Assembly (NCBI GenBank): GCA_949130485.1
Contig: OX422193.1
Location: forward strand, 4,756,871 to 4,820,870
Length of the DNA stretch: 64,000 bases
DNA from: Agelas oroides
Taxonomy: Eukaryota > Porifera > Demospongiae > Agelasida > Agelasidae
Reading direction: 5' to 3'
Position 1 is the first letter of the stretch. Every line of letters begins with the position of its first letter. The notes below the pieces were generated by a model that was given only the letters and a program-made list of their open reading frames with translations, was not told where the DNA came from and made no database searches. Made by a program: the position numbers and the translations under genes. Below, piece after piece: positions 36,447-48,554 of the stretch.

Positions 36447-36840
36447 CACTTAAACATGCTTGCACGTGCTTAACAGCACCTCAACGGTTAAAACGGCTTT
36501 AACACGACTTTCCTGCACATAAACAGGCTTGCACGAACCTCACAGGACCTCCACAGGGGTGAAAAGTGCCCTCTAGATCTTTCCTGAGACTTAAAGAGGC
36601 TTGCAGGAGCTTCATAGGACCTCCACTGTGGTTGAAATGGCTTTGTCAGGTCTTTCCCGCACATGAACAGGCTTGCACAAGCTTCACAGTGAAAACTGCT
36701 TTCCCGATCTTTCCTGTCACTTAAACATGCCTGCACGTATTTCACAGCTCCTTCTCGGCGGTTAAAACGGCTTTATCAGGCCTTCCCGCACATCAATAGG
36801 CTTGCAAGAGCTTCACAGCGCACCCACCGTGGTTAAAACT

Positions 36841-38280
36841 GCTCTCTAGATCATTCCTGGCACTTAAACAGGCCTGCACGTGCTTCACAGCACCTCCTCG
36901 GCGGTTAAAACGGCATTATCAGGTCTTTCCCGCACATAAACAGGCTTGCACGAGCTTCACAGGGTCTCCACAGAGGTTTAAAATGCTTTCTATATCTTTC
37001 CTGGCATTTAAACAGGCCTGCACGTGCTTCACAGCACCTGCACGGCAGGTAAAACGGCTTTATCAGGTCCTTCCCGCACATAAACAGGGTTGCACCAGAT
37101 CCACAGTGCTTCCACAGTAGTGAAAACTGCTTTCTTGGTCCTTCCTAGCACTTAAACAGGCCTGCACGTGCTTCACAGCACCTCCATGGCGGGTAAAACG
37201 GCTTTATCAGGTCCTTCCCGCACATAAACAGGGTTGCATGAGCTCCACAGTGCTTCCACAGTAGTGAAAACTGCTTTCTTGGTCTTTCCTGGCACTTAAA
37301 CATGCCTGCACGTGATGCATAGCACTTCCTCGGCGGTTGAAACCGGTTTTTGAGACTTTTCCCGCATTTACACAGGCTAGCATGTGGCTCACAAGACCTC
37401 CACAGTGGTGAAAACTGCTTTGTCGATAATTCCTGGCACTTAAACATGCCTGCATGTACTTCATAAAACAGCCTTTTCCGACCTTTCCCGCATTTAAACA
37501 GGCTTGCACGAACATCACAGGACCTCCACCGTGGTGAAAACTGAGGTCTACATCATTTCTGAGACTTAAAGAGGCTTGCAGGAGCTTCAAAGGAAACCCC
37601 ACAGTGATGAAAACTGCTTTGTCGATCATTCCTGGCACTTAAACATGCCTGCACGTACTTCATAGCACCTGCATGGCGGTTAAAACAGCGGCTTGCACGA
37701 GCATAACAGGACCTCCACAGTGGTGAAAGCTGCCCTCTACATCTTTCCTGAGATCTAAAGAGGCTTGCAGGAGCTTCACAGTACCTCTACTGTGGTTGAA
37801 ACGGCTTTGTCAGGTCTTTCCCCCACATCAACAGGCTTGCACAAGCTTCACAGGGCCTCAACAGTGGTTAAAACTGCCCTCTACATCTTTCCTGAGACTT
37901 AAAGAGGCTTGCAGGAGTTTCAAAGGACAACCACAGTGGTGGAAACTGCTTTATCTAGATTTCCTGGAACTTAAACTGGGCTACACGTGCTTCATAGCAC
38001 ATCCTCGGCAGTTAAAACGGTTTGATGAGGTCTTTCCTGCACTCAACAGGCTTGCACGAGCTTCACAGGGCCTCCACAGTGGGTTAAACTGCTTTCTAGA
38101 TCTTTCTTGGCACTTAAATCGGTCTGCAATTGCTTCGCAGCACCTCCTCGGCGATTAAAACGATTAAACAGGGTTGCACGAGCTTTACAGTGCTTCCACA
38201 ATAGTGAAAACTGCTTTCTCGATCATTCCTAGCTCTGCGCGTGCTTCACAATTCCTCCTGGGCGGTTAAAACGGCTTTAT
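36841..38280 (+). repeat. Lead-in to the right-hand array
   Basis: About 36840-37450 parallels 23270-23600 and 21600-21920 (AAAACGGCATTATCAGG, then CTTTCTTGGTCCTTCCTAGC and GCTAGCATGTGGCTCAC). The linked 17-bp and 28-bp deletions occur near 37463 and 37681. From 37.75 to 38.25 kb the order matches 26.27-26.77 kb, including the 111-bp dimer starting at 38143. The 111-bp dimer is joined directly to block E copy 3 near 38280, skipping the usual lead-in, so a junction lies here. Confidence 0.8.
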
Positions 38281-41200
38281 CAGGTCTTTCCCGCACATGC
38301 ACAGGCTTGCACGAGCTTCACAGAACTTTCACAGTGGTGAAATCTGCTGTGTCGATCTTTCCTCGCACTGAAACAGGTCTGCATGTGCTTCATGCACCGG
38401 CACGGCGGTCAAAACAGCCTTTTCAGACACTTCCCGCATTTAAACAGGTGTGCATGAGCATCACAGGAACTATTGGGAAATTAAAACCACATTGTCAGAT
38501 TTTTCACGCACATAAACAGGGTCACACGAGCTTCACAGGACCTCCACAGTGGTGAAAACTGCTTTCTCTAGATTTCCTGGCACTTAAACAGGGCTGCACG
38601 TGCTTCACTCGGAAGTTAAACGGCTTGATAAGGTCTTTCCCGCATTTAAACAGGCTTGCACGACCATCACAGGGCCTCAAGAGTGGTTAAAACTGCTTTC
38701 TAGATCATTCCTGGCACTTAAACAGGCCTGCACGTGCTTCACAGCACCTCCACGGCGGGTAAAACGGCTTTATCAGGTCCTTCACGCACATAAACAGGGT
38801 TGCATGAGCTCCACAGTGCTTCCAAAGTAGTGAAAACTGCTTTCTTGGTCTTTCCTGGCACTTAAACATGCCTGCACGTGATGCATAGCACTTCCTCGGC
38901 GGTTGAAACCGGCTTTTGAGACTTTTCCCGCATTTACACAGGCTAGCATGTGGCTCACAAGACCTCCACAGTGGTGAAAACTGCTTTGTCGATAATTCCT
39001 GGCACTTAAACATGCCTGCACGTGCTTCATAGCACCTGCAAGGCGGTTAAAACAGCCTTTACAGACCTTTCCCGCATTTAAACACGCTTGCACGAGCATC
39101 ACAGAACCTCCACCGTGGTGAAAACTGAGCTCTACATCATTCCTGAGACTTAAAGAGGCTTGCAGGAGCTTCAAAGGACACCCACAGTGGTGAAAACTGC
39201 TTTCTCTAGATTTCCTGGCACGTAAACTGGGCTACACGTGCTTCACAACACCTCCTCGGCAGTTAAATCGGCTTGATCAGCTCTTTCCCGCTCTCAACAG
39301 GCTTGTACGAGCTTCACAGGGCCTCCACAGTGGTTAAAACTGCTTTCTAGATCTTTCCTGGCACTGAAACAAGCTTGCTCGTGCTTCACAGCACCTCCTC
39401 GGCGTTTAAAACGGCTATATCAGGTCTTTTCCGAACATACACAGGCTTACACGAGCTTCACAGGACTTTCATAGTGGTGAAAACTGCTTTTCTCGCACTT
39501 AAACAGGCCTGCACGTGCTTCATAGCACCGGCACGGCAGTCAATCAGCCTTTTCAGACATTTCCCGCATTTAAACAGGTGTGCACGAGCCTCACATGTCA
39601 TCTCGGAAATAAAATCCCGGATTGTCAGATTTTTCACGCTCATAAACAGGGTCACACGAGCTTGACAGGACCTCTACATTGGTGAAAACTAATTTCTCTA
39701 GATTTCCTGGCACTTAAACAGGGCTGCACGTGCTTCACTCGGAAATTAAACGGCTTGATCAGGTCTTTCCCGCATTTAAACAGGGTGGTTAAAACTGCTT
39801 TGTAGATCATTCCTGGCACTTAAACAGGCCTGCACGTGCTTCACAGCACCTCCTCGGCGGTTAAAAAGGTATTATCAGGTCCTTCCCGCACATAAACAGG
39901 GTTGCACCAGATCAACAGTGCTTCCACAGTAGTGAAAACCGCTTTGTTGGTCCTTCCTAGCACTTAAACAGGCCTGCACGTGCTTCACATCACCTCCTCG
40001 GCGGTTAAAACGGTATTATCAGGTCTTTCCCGCTCATAAACAGGCTTGCACGAGCTTCAAAGGGCCTCCACAGTGGTTAAACCTTCTTTCTAGATCTTTC
40101 CAGGCACTTAAACAGCCCTGCACGTGCTTCCCAGCACCTTCACGGCAAGTTAAACGGCTTTATCAGGTCCTTCCCGCGCATACACAGGGTTGCACGAGCT
40201 CCACAGTGCTTCCACAGTAGTGAAAACTGCTTTCTTAGTCTTTCCTGGCACTTAAACATGCCTGCACGTGATGCATAGCACTTCTTCGGCGGTTGAAACC
40301 GGTTTTTGAGACTTTTCCCGCATTTACACAGGCTAGCATGTGGCTCACAAGACCTCCACAGTGGTGAAAACTGCTTTGTCGATAATTCCTGGCACTTAAA
40401 CATTCCTGCTCGTACTTTATAAAACAGCCTTTTCAGACCTTTCCCGCATTTAAACAGGCTTGCACGAGCATCACAGGACCTCCACCGTGGTGAAAACTGA
40501 GCTCTACATCATTCCTGAGACTTAAAGAGGCTTGCAGGAGCTTCAAAGGAAACCCCACAGTGATGAAAACTGCTTTGTCGATCATTCCTGGCACTTAAAC
40601 ATGCCTGCACGTACTTCATAGTACATGCATGGCGGTTAAAACAGCGGCTTGCACGAGCATAACAGGACCTCCACAGTGGTGAAAACTGCCCTCTACATCT
40701 TTCCTGAGACCTAAAGAGGCTTGCAGGAGCTTCACAGTACCTCTACTGTGGTTGAAACGGCTTTGTCAGGTCTTTCCCCCACATCAACAGGCTTGCACAA
40801 GCTTCACAGGGCCTCAGCAGTGGTTAAAACTGCCCTCTACATCTTTCCTGAGACTTAGAGGCTTGCAGGAGTTTCAAAGGACAACCACAGTGGTGGAAAC
40901 TGCTTTCTCTAGATTTCCTGGAACTTAAACTGGGCTACACGTGCTTCATAGCACATCTTCGGCAGTTAAAACGGCTTGATGAGGTCTTTCGTGCACTCAA
41001 CAGGCTTGCACGAGCTTCACAGGGCCTCCACAGTGGGTTAAACCGCTTTCTAGATCTTTCTTGGCACTTAAGTCGGTCTGCAATTGCTTCACAGCACCTC
41101 CTCGGCGATTAAAACGATTAAACAGGGTTGCACGAGCTTTACAGTGCTTCCACAATAGTGAAAACTGCTTTCTCGATCATTCCTGGCTCTGCGCGTGCTT

Positions 41201-43029
41201 CACAATTCCTCCTGGGCGGTTAAAACGGCTTTATCAGGTCTTTCCCGCACATAAACAGGCTTGTACGAGCTTCGCAGGGTCTCCACAGTGGTGAAAACTG
41301 ATTTGTCGATCTTTCCTGGCACTTAAACATGCCTGCACGTACTTCATAGCACCTGCACGGCGGTTAAAACAGCCTTTTCAGACCTTTCCCGCATTTAAAC
41401 AGGCTCGCACGAGCATCACAGGACCTCCACAGTGATGAAAACTGCCCTCTACATCTTTCCTGAGACCTAAAATGGCTTACAGGAGCTTCACAGGACCTCT
41501 ACTGCATGTGGTTGAAACGGCTTTGTCAGGTCTTTCCCCCACATCAACAAGCTTGCACAAGCTTCACAGGGCCTCAACAGTGGTTAAAACTGCTTTCTCT
41601 AGATTTCTTGGCACTTAATCAGGCCTGCACGTGCTTCACAGCACCTCATCGGCGGTTAAAACGGCTTTATCAGGTCTTTCCCGCACATAAACAGGCTTAC
41701 ACGAGCTTCACAGGGCCTCCACAGAGGTTAAAACTGCTTTCTAGATCTTTCTTTGCAATTGAGCAGGCCTGCACGTGCTTCACAGAACCACCTCGGCGGT
41801 TAAAACGGCTTTTCCATGTCTTTTCCGCACATAAACAAGCTTGCACGAGCTTCGTAGGACATCCACAGGGAAGAAAACTGCTTTCTCGATTTTTCCTGGC
41901 ACTTAAACAGGCCTACACGCGCTTAACAGGAACTCCTCGTAGGTGAAAACTGCTTTTTTTCGGGTATTTTCCGCACATGCACAGGCTTGCACGAGCTTCA
42001 CAGAACTTTCACAGTGGTGAAAACTGCTGTCTCGATCTTTCCTCGCACTTAAACAGGCCTGCATGTGCTTCATGCACAAGCACTGCAGTCAAAACAGCCT
42101 TTTCAGACATTTCCCGCATTTAAACAGGTGTGCACGAGCATGACAGGAACTATCGGGAAATTAAAACCGCATTGTCAGATTTTTCACGCACATAAACAGG
42201 GTCACACGAGCTTCACAGGACCTCCACAGTGGTGAAAACTGCTTTCTCTAGATTTCCTGGCACTTAAACAGGGCTGCACGTGCTTCACTCGGAAGTTAAA
42301 CGGCTTGATAAGGTCTTTCCCGCATTTAAACAGGCTTGCACGACCATCACAGGGCCTGAAGAGTGGTTAAAACTGCTTTCTAGATCATTCCTGGCACTTA
42401 AACAGGCCTGCACGTGCTTCACAGCACCTCCACGGCAGGTAAAACGGCTTTATCAGGTCCTTCCCGCACATAAACAGGGTTGCATGAGCTCCACAGTGCT
42501 TCCAAAGTAGTGAAAACTGCTCTCTTGGTCTTTCCTGGCACTTAAACATGCCTGCACGTGATGCATAGCACTTCCTCGGCGGTTGAAACCGGTTTATGAG
42601 ACTTTACCCGCATTTACACAGGCTAGCATGTGGCTCACAAGACCTCCACAGTGGTGAAAACTGCTTTGTCGATAATTCCTGGCACTTAAACATGCCTGCA
42701 CGTGCTTCATAGCACCTGCAAGGCGGTTAAAACAGCCTTTACAAACCTTTCCCGCATTTAAACACGCTTGCACGAGCATCACAGAACCTCCACCGTGGTG
42801 AAAACTGAGCTCTACATCATTTCATGAGACTTAAAGAGGCTTGCAGGAGCTTCAAAGGACACCCACAGTGGTGAAAACTGCTTTCTCTAGATTTCCTGGC
42901 ACGTAAACTGGGCTACACGTGCTTCACAACACTTCCTCGGCAGTTAGATCGGCTTGATCAGCTCTTTCCCGCTCTCAACAGGCTTGCACGAGCTTCACAG
43001 GGACTCCACAATGGTTAAAACTGCTTTCT

Positions 43030-44680
43030 ATATCTTTCCTGGCACTGAAACAGGCTTGATCTTGCTTCACAGCACCTCCTCGGCGGTTAAAACGGCTATA
43101 TCAGGTCTTTTCCGGACATACACAGGCTTGCACGACCTTCACAGGACTTTCACAGTGGTGAAAACTGCTTTCCTCGCACTTAAACAGGCCTGCACGTGCT
43201 TCATAGCACCGGCACGGCAGTCAATCAGCCTTTTCAGACATTTCCCGCATTTCAACAGGTGTGCACGAGCATCACAGGTCATCTCGGAAAGAGAATCCCG
43301 GATTGTCAGATTTTTCAAGAACATAAACAGGGTCACACGAGCTTCACAGGACCTCTACAGTGGTGAGAAGTAATTTCTCTAGATTTCCTGGCACTTAAAC
43401 CGGGCTGCACGTGCTTCACTCGGAAGTTAAACGGCTTGATCAGGTCTTTCCCGCATTTAAACAGGCTTGCACGAGCATCACAGGGCCTCAAGGGTGGTTA
43501 AAACTGCTTTCTAGATCATTCCTGGCACTTAAACAAGCCTGCACGTTCTTCACAGCACCTCCTAGGCGGTTAAAACGGTATTATAATGGTCTTTCCCGCA
43601 CAAAAATAGGCTTGTACGAGCTTCACAGGGCCTCCACAGTGGTGAAAACTGCTTTCTAGATCTTTCCTGGCACTGAAATAGGCTTGCTCGTGCTTCACAG
43701 CACCTCCTCGGCGGTTAAAACGGCTATATCAGGTCTTTTCCGGACATACACAGGCTTGTACGAGCTTCACAGGACTTTCACAGTGGTGAAAACTGCTTTC
43801 CTCGCACTTAAACAGGCCTGCACGTGCTTCATAGCACCGGCACGGCATTTAATCAGCCTTTTCAGACATTTCCCGCATTTAAACAGGTGTGCACGAGCCT
43901 CACAGGTCATCTCGGGAATAAAATCCCTGATTGTCAGATTTTTCACGCACATAAACAGGGTCACACGAGCTTCACAAGATCTCTACAGTGGTGAAAACTA
44001 ATTTCTCTAGATTTCCTGGCACTTAAACAGGGCTGCACGTGCTTCACTCGGAAGTGAAACGGCTTGATCAGGTCTTTCCTGCATTTAAACAGGCTTGCAC
44101 GTGCATCACAGGGCCTCATGGGTGGTTAAAACTGCTTTCTAGATCATTCCTGGCACTTAAACAAGCCTGCACGTTCTTCACAGCACCTCCTCGGCGGTTA
44201 AAACGGTATTATAATGATCTTTCCCGCACATAAACAGGCTTGCACGAGCTTCACAGGGCCTCCACAGTGGTTAAAACTGCTTTCTAGATCTTTCCTGTCA
44301 CTGAAACAGGCTTGCTCGTGCTTCACAGCACCTCCTCGGCGGTTAAAACGGCTATATCGTGTGTCTTTTCCGGACATACACAGGCTTGCACGAGCTTTAC
44401 AGGACTTTCACAGTAGTGAAAACTGCTTTCCTCGCACTTAAACAGGCCTACACGTGCTTCATAGCACCGGAACGGCAGTCAATCAGCCTTTTCAGACATT
44501 TCCCGCATTTAAACAGGTGTGCACGAGCCTCACAGGTCATCTCGGGAATAAAATCCCGAATTGTCAGATTTTTCACGCACATAAACAGGGTCACACGAGC
44601 TTCACAAGACCTCTACAGTGGTGAAAACTAATTTCTCTAGATTTCCTGGGACTTAAACAGTGCTACACGTGCCACACTGC
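43030..44680 (+). repeat. 628-bp higher-order repeat, three passes (block G array)
   Basis: Block G marks repeat at 628-bp spacing: CTTCACTCGGAAGT units near 43415 and 44043, and the hairpin units near 43285, 43913 and 44543. The length is nine monomers (648 bp) minus 20 bp, from two monomers each lacking about 10 bp (CTGCTTTCCTCGCAC and CTTCACTCGGAAG). The third pass has a 3-bp insertion at CTATATCGTGTGTCTTTTCC. The whole triplet is preserved at 57.55-59.19 kb, so it predates the 14.5-kb duplication. Confidence 0.88.
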
Positions 44681-46564
44681 ACCTCCTCGGAAGTTAAACG
44701 GCTTGATCAGATGTTTCCCGAATTTAAACAGGCTTGCAAGAGCCTCACAGGACCTCTACGGTGGTTACAACTTCCCTCTAGATCTTTCCTGAGACTTAAA
44801 GAGGCTTGCAGGAGCTCTAGAGTGGTTGAAACGGCTTTGTCAGGTCTTTCCCGCACATCAACAGGCTTGCCCAAGCTTCACAGGGCCTCAACAGTGGTTG
44901 AAACTGCTTTCTAGACCATTCCTGGGATTTAAGCAGGACTGCACCTGCTTTATAGCACCGGCACGGTAGTCAAAACAGCCTTTTCAGACATTTCCCGCAT
45001 TTAAACAGGTGTGCATGAGCCTCACAGGACCTCCACAGTGGTGAAAACTGCCCTCTACATCTTTCCTGAGACTTAAACAGGCTTGCAGGAGCTTCGCAGG
45101 ACCTCTACTGTGGTTGAAACGGCTTTGTCAGGTCTTTCCCGCATTTAAACGGGCTTGCACGAGCCTCACTGGGCCCCAACAGTGGTTAAAACTGCTTTCT
45201 AGATCATTCCTGGCACTTAAACAGGCCTGCACGTGCTTCACAGCACCTCCTCGGCGGTTAAAACGGTATTATCAGGTCTTTCTTGCTAATAAACAGGATT
45301 GCATGAGCTTCACAGGGCCTCCACAGTGGTTAAAACTTCTTTCTAGATCTTTCCAGGCACTTAAACAGCCCTGCACGTGCTTCCCAGCACCTCCACGGCA
45401 GGTAAAACGGCTTTATCAGATCTTCCCGCGCATACACAGGTTTGCACGAGATCCACAGTGTTTCCACAGTAGTGAAAACTGCTTTCTTGGTCGTTCCTGG
45501 CACTTAAACATGCCTGCACGTGATGCATAGCAATTCCTCGGCGGTTGAAACCGGTTTTTGAGACTTTTCCCGCATTTACACAGGCTAGCATGTGGCTCAC
45601 AAGACCTCCACAGTGGTGGAAACTGCTTTGTCGATAATTGCTGGCACTTAAACATGCCTACAAGTACTTCATAGCACCTGCAAGGCCGTTAAAACAGCCT
45701 TTTCAGACCTTTCCCGCATTCAAACAGGCTCGCACGAGCATCACAGGACCTCCACAGTGATGAAAACTGCCCTCTACATCTTTCCTGAGATCTAAAGTGG
45801 CTTACAGGAGCTTTACAGGACCTCTACTGTGGTTGAAACGGCTTTGTCAAGTCTTTCCCGCAGATCAACAGGGTTGCACAGCCTTCACATGGCCTCCACA
45901 ATGGTTCGAACTGCTTTCTAGATCTTTCCTGGAACTTAACCATGCCTGCACGTGCTGCACAGCACCTACTTAGCGGTTAAAACTGCTTTATCAGGTGTTT
46001 CCCGCACATAAACAGGGTTACACGAGCTTCACAGGACATCCACAGTGGTTAAAACTGCTTTCTCTAGATTTCCTGGCACTTAAACAGGCCTGCACGTGCT
46101 TCACAGAACCTCCTCGGCGGTTAAAACGGCTTTTCCAAGTCTTTCCCGCACATAAACAAGCTTGCACGAGCTTCGTAGGACATCCACAGGGAAGAAAACT
46201 GCTTTCTCGATTTTTCCTGGCACTTCAACAGGCCTGCACGTGCTTCACAGCAACTCCTCGTAGGTAAAAACGGCTTTTTCAGGTCTTTTCGCACATGCAC
46301 AGGCTTGCACGAGCTTCACAGGACTTTCACAGTGATGAAAACTGCTGTGTCGATCTTTCCTCGCACTTAAACAGGTCTGCATGCGCTTCATGCACCGGCA
46401 CGGCAGTCAAAACAGCCTTTTCAGACACTTCCCGCATTTAAACAGGTGTGCACGAGCATCACAGGAGCTATCGGGAAATTAAAACCGCATTGTCAGATGT
46501 TTCACGCACATAAACAGGGTCACACGAGCTTCACAGGACCTCCACAATGGTGAAAACTGCTTTC

Positions 46565-46965
46565 TCTAGATTTCCTGGCACTTAAACAGTGCTGCACGTG
46601 CTTCACTCGGAACTTAAATGGCTTGATCAGGTCTTTCCCGCATTTAAACAGGCTTGCACAAGCTTCACAGGACCTCCACAATGGTTAAAACTGCTTTCTC
46701 TAGATTTCCTGGCACTTAAACAGGGCTGCACGTGCTTCACTCGGAACTTAAACGGCTTGATCAGGTCTTTCCCGCATTTAAACAGGCTTGCACAAGCTTC
46801 ACAGGTCCTCCACAGTGGTGAAAACTGCTTTCTCTAGATTTCCTGGCACTTAAACAGGGCTGCACGTGCTTCACGCGGAACTTAAACGGCTTGATCAGGT
46901 CTTTCCCGCATTTAAACAGGCTTGCACGAGCTTCACAGGGCCTCCACAGTGGTTAAAAATGCTTT
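46565..46965 (+). repeat. 134-bp unit in three tandem copies
   Basis: Three near-identical 134-bp units (72 + 62 bp) begin near 46565, 46698 and 46832, each with CTCTAGATTTCCTGGCAC. Unit 1 has CAGTGCTGCACG and TCACTCGG, unit 2 has CAGGGCTGCACG and TCACTCGG, and unit 3 has CAGGGCTGCACG and TCACGCGG. The partner segment near 61095 has a single unit combining CAGTGCTGCACG and TCACGCGG, and is 268 bp (2 x 134) shorter. Unequal exchange explains the difference; which state came first is not decided by these data. Confidence 0.9.
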
Positions 46966-48554
46966 CTAGATCTTTCCTGGCACTTAAACAGGATTGCACG
47001 TGCTTCACAGCACCTCCACGGAAGGTAAAACGGCTTTATCATGTCCTTCCCGCACATACACAGGGTTGCACCAGATCCACAGTGCTTCCACATTAGTGAA
47101 AACTGCTTTCTTGGTCCTTCCTAGCACTTAAACAGGCCTGCACGTGCTTCACAGCACCTCCATGGCGGGTAAAACGGCTTTATCAGGTCCTTCCCGCACA
47201 TAAACAGGGTTGCATGAGCTCCACAGTGCTTCCATAGTAGTGAAAACTGCTTTCTTGGTCTTTCCTGGCACTTAAACATGCCTGCACGTGATGCATAGCA
47301 CTTCCTCGGCGGTTGAAACCGGTTTTTGAGACTTTTCCCGCATTTTCACAGGCTAGCATGTGGCTCACAAGACCTCCACAGTGGTGAAAACTGCTTTGTC
47401 GATAATTCCTGGCACTTAAACATGCCTGCACGTACTTCATAGCACCTGCAAGGCGGTTAAAACAGCCTTTTCAGACCTTTCCCGCATTTAAACAGGCTTG
47501 CACGAGCATCACAGGACTTCCACAGCGGTGAAAACTGCCCTCTACATCTTTCCTGAGACCTAAAGAGACTTGCAGGAGCTTCACAGTACCTCTACTGTGG
47601 TTGAAACGGCTTTGTCAGGTCTTTCCCCCACATCAACAGGCTTGCACAAGCTTCACAGGGCCTCAACAGTGGTTAAAACTGCCCTCTATATCTTTCCTGA
47701 GACTTAAAGAGGCTTGCAGGAGTTTCAAAGGACAACCACAGTGGTGGAAACTGCTTTCACTAGATTTCCTGGAACTTAAACTGGGCTACACGTGCTTCAT
47801 AGCACATCTTCGGCAGTTAAAACGGCTTGATGAGGTCTTTTCCGCACTCAACAGGCTTGCACGAGCTTCACAGGGCCTCCACAGTGGGTTAAACTGCTTT
47901 CTAGATCTTTCTTGGCACTTAAATCGGACTGCAATTGCTTCACAGCATCTCCTCGGCGATTTAAACGATTAAACAGGGTTGCACGAGCTTTACAGTGCTT
48001 CCACAATAGTGAAAACTGCTTTCTCTATCATTCCTGGCGCTGCGCGTGCTTCACAATTCTCCTCGGCGGTTAAAACGGCCTTATCAGGTCTTTCTCGCAC
48101 ATAAAGAGGCTTGCACGAGCTTCACAGGGTCTCCACAGTGGTGAAAACTACTTTGTCGATCTTTCCTGGCACTTAAACATGCCTGCACGTACTTCATAGC
48201 ACCTGCACGGCGGTTAAAACAGCCTTTTGAGACCTTTCCCGCATGTAAACAGGCTTGCTCGAGCATCACAGGACCTTCACAGTGGTGAAAGCTGCCCTCT
48301 AGATCTTTCCTGAGACTTAAAGAGGCTTGCAGGAGTTCCACAGGACCTCTACTGTGGTTGAAACGGCTTTGTCAGGTCTTTCCCGCACATAAACAGGCTT
48401 GCACGAGCTTCACAGGGCCTCCACAGAGGTTAAAACTGCTTTCTAGATCTTTCCTGGCAATTGAACATGCCTGCACGTACGTCATAGCACCTGCACGGTG
48501 GTTAAAACAGCCTTTTCACACTTTTCCCGCATTTAAACAGGCTCGCACGAGCAT

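Larger units (their letters stand above)
28690..36840 (+). repeat. Monomer-like core region with few long-range copies
   Basis: This is the least patterned part of the array. Units alternate among common A and B variants with many private changes, and I found few long blocks shared with other regions. No open frame over 60 codons exists from about 28640 to 34240. The cause is frequent TGAAAAC variants, which make stops, and scattered indels. A rare intermediate of the truncated dimer is at 30051-30172. A local 507-bp higher-order repeat lies at 32.1-33.1 kb, and a scrambled spot lies at 36409-36446. The region may be older and less homogenised; that is inference. Confidence 0.78.
38490..48554 (+). 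repeat. 10-kb segment, copy 1 of the recent 14.5-kb-spaced duplication
   Basis: This segment recurs at about 53005-62813. The offset is 14,515 bp from 38.6 to 44.8 kb, then 14,526-14,527 to 46.57 kb, then 14,259 to 48.55 kb. The steps are an 11-bp loss in copy 1 near 44816, a 1-bp loss near 45421 and a 268-bp difference at 46.57-46.87 kb. In 47598-48554 I noticed only two differences from the partner (47760 and 48306). It contains block E (38.3, 41.8), block G (39.4, 43.0, 43.7, 44.3), block F (45.8) and two 111-bp dimers (41097, 47948). Confidence 0.9.
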
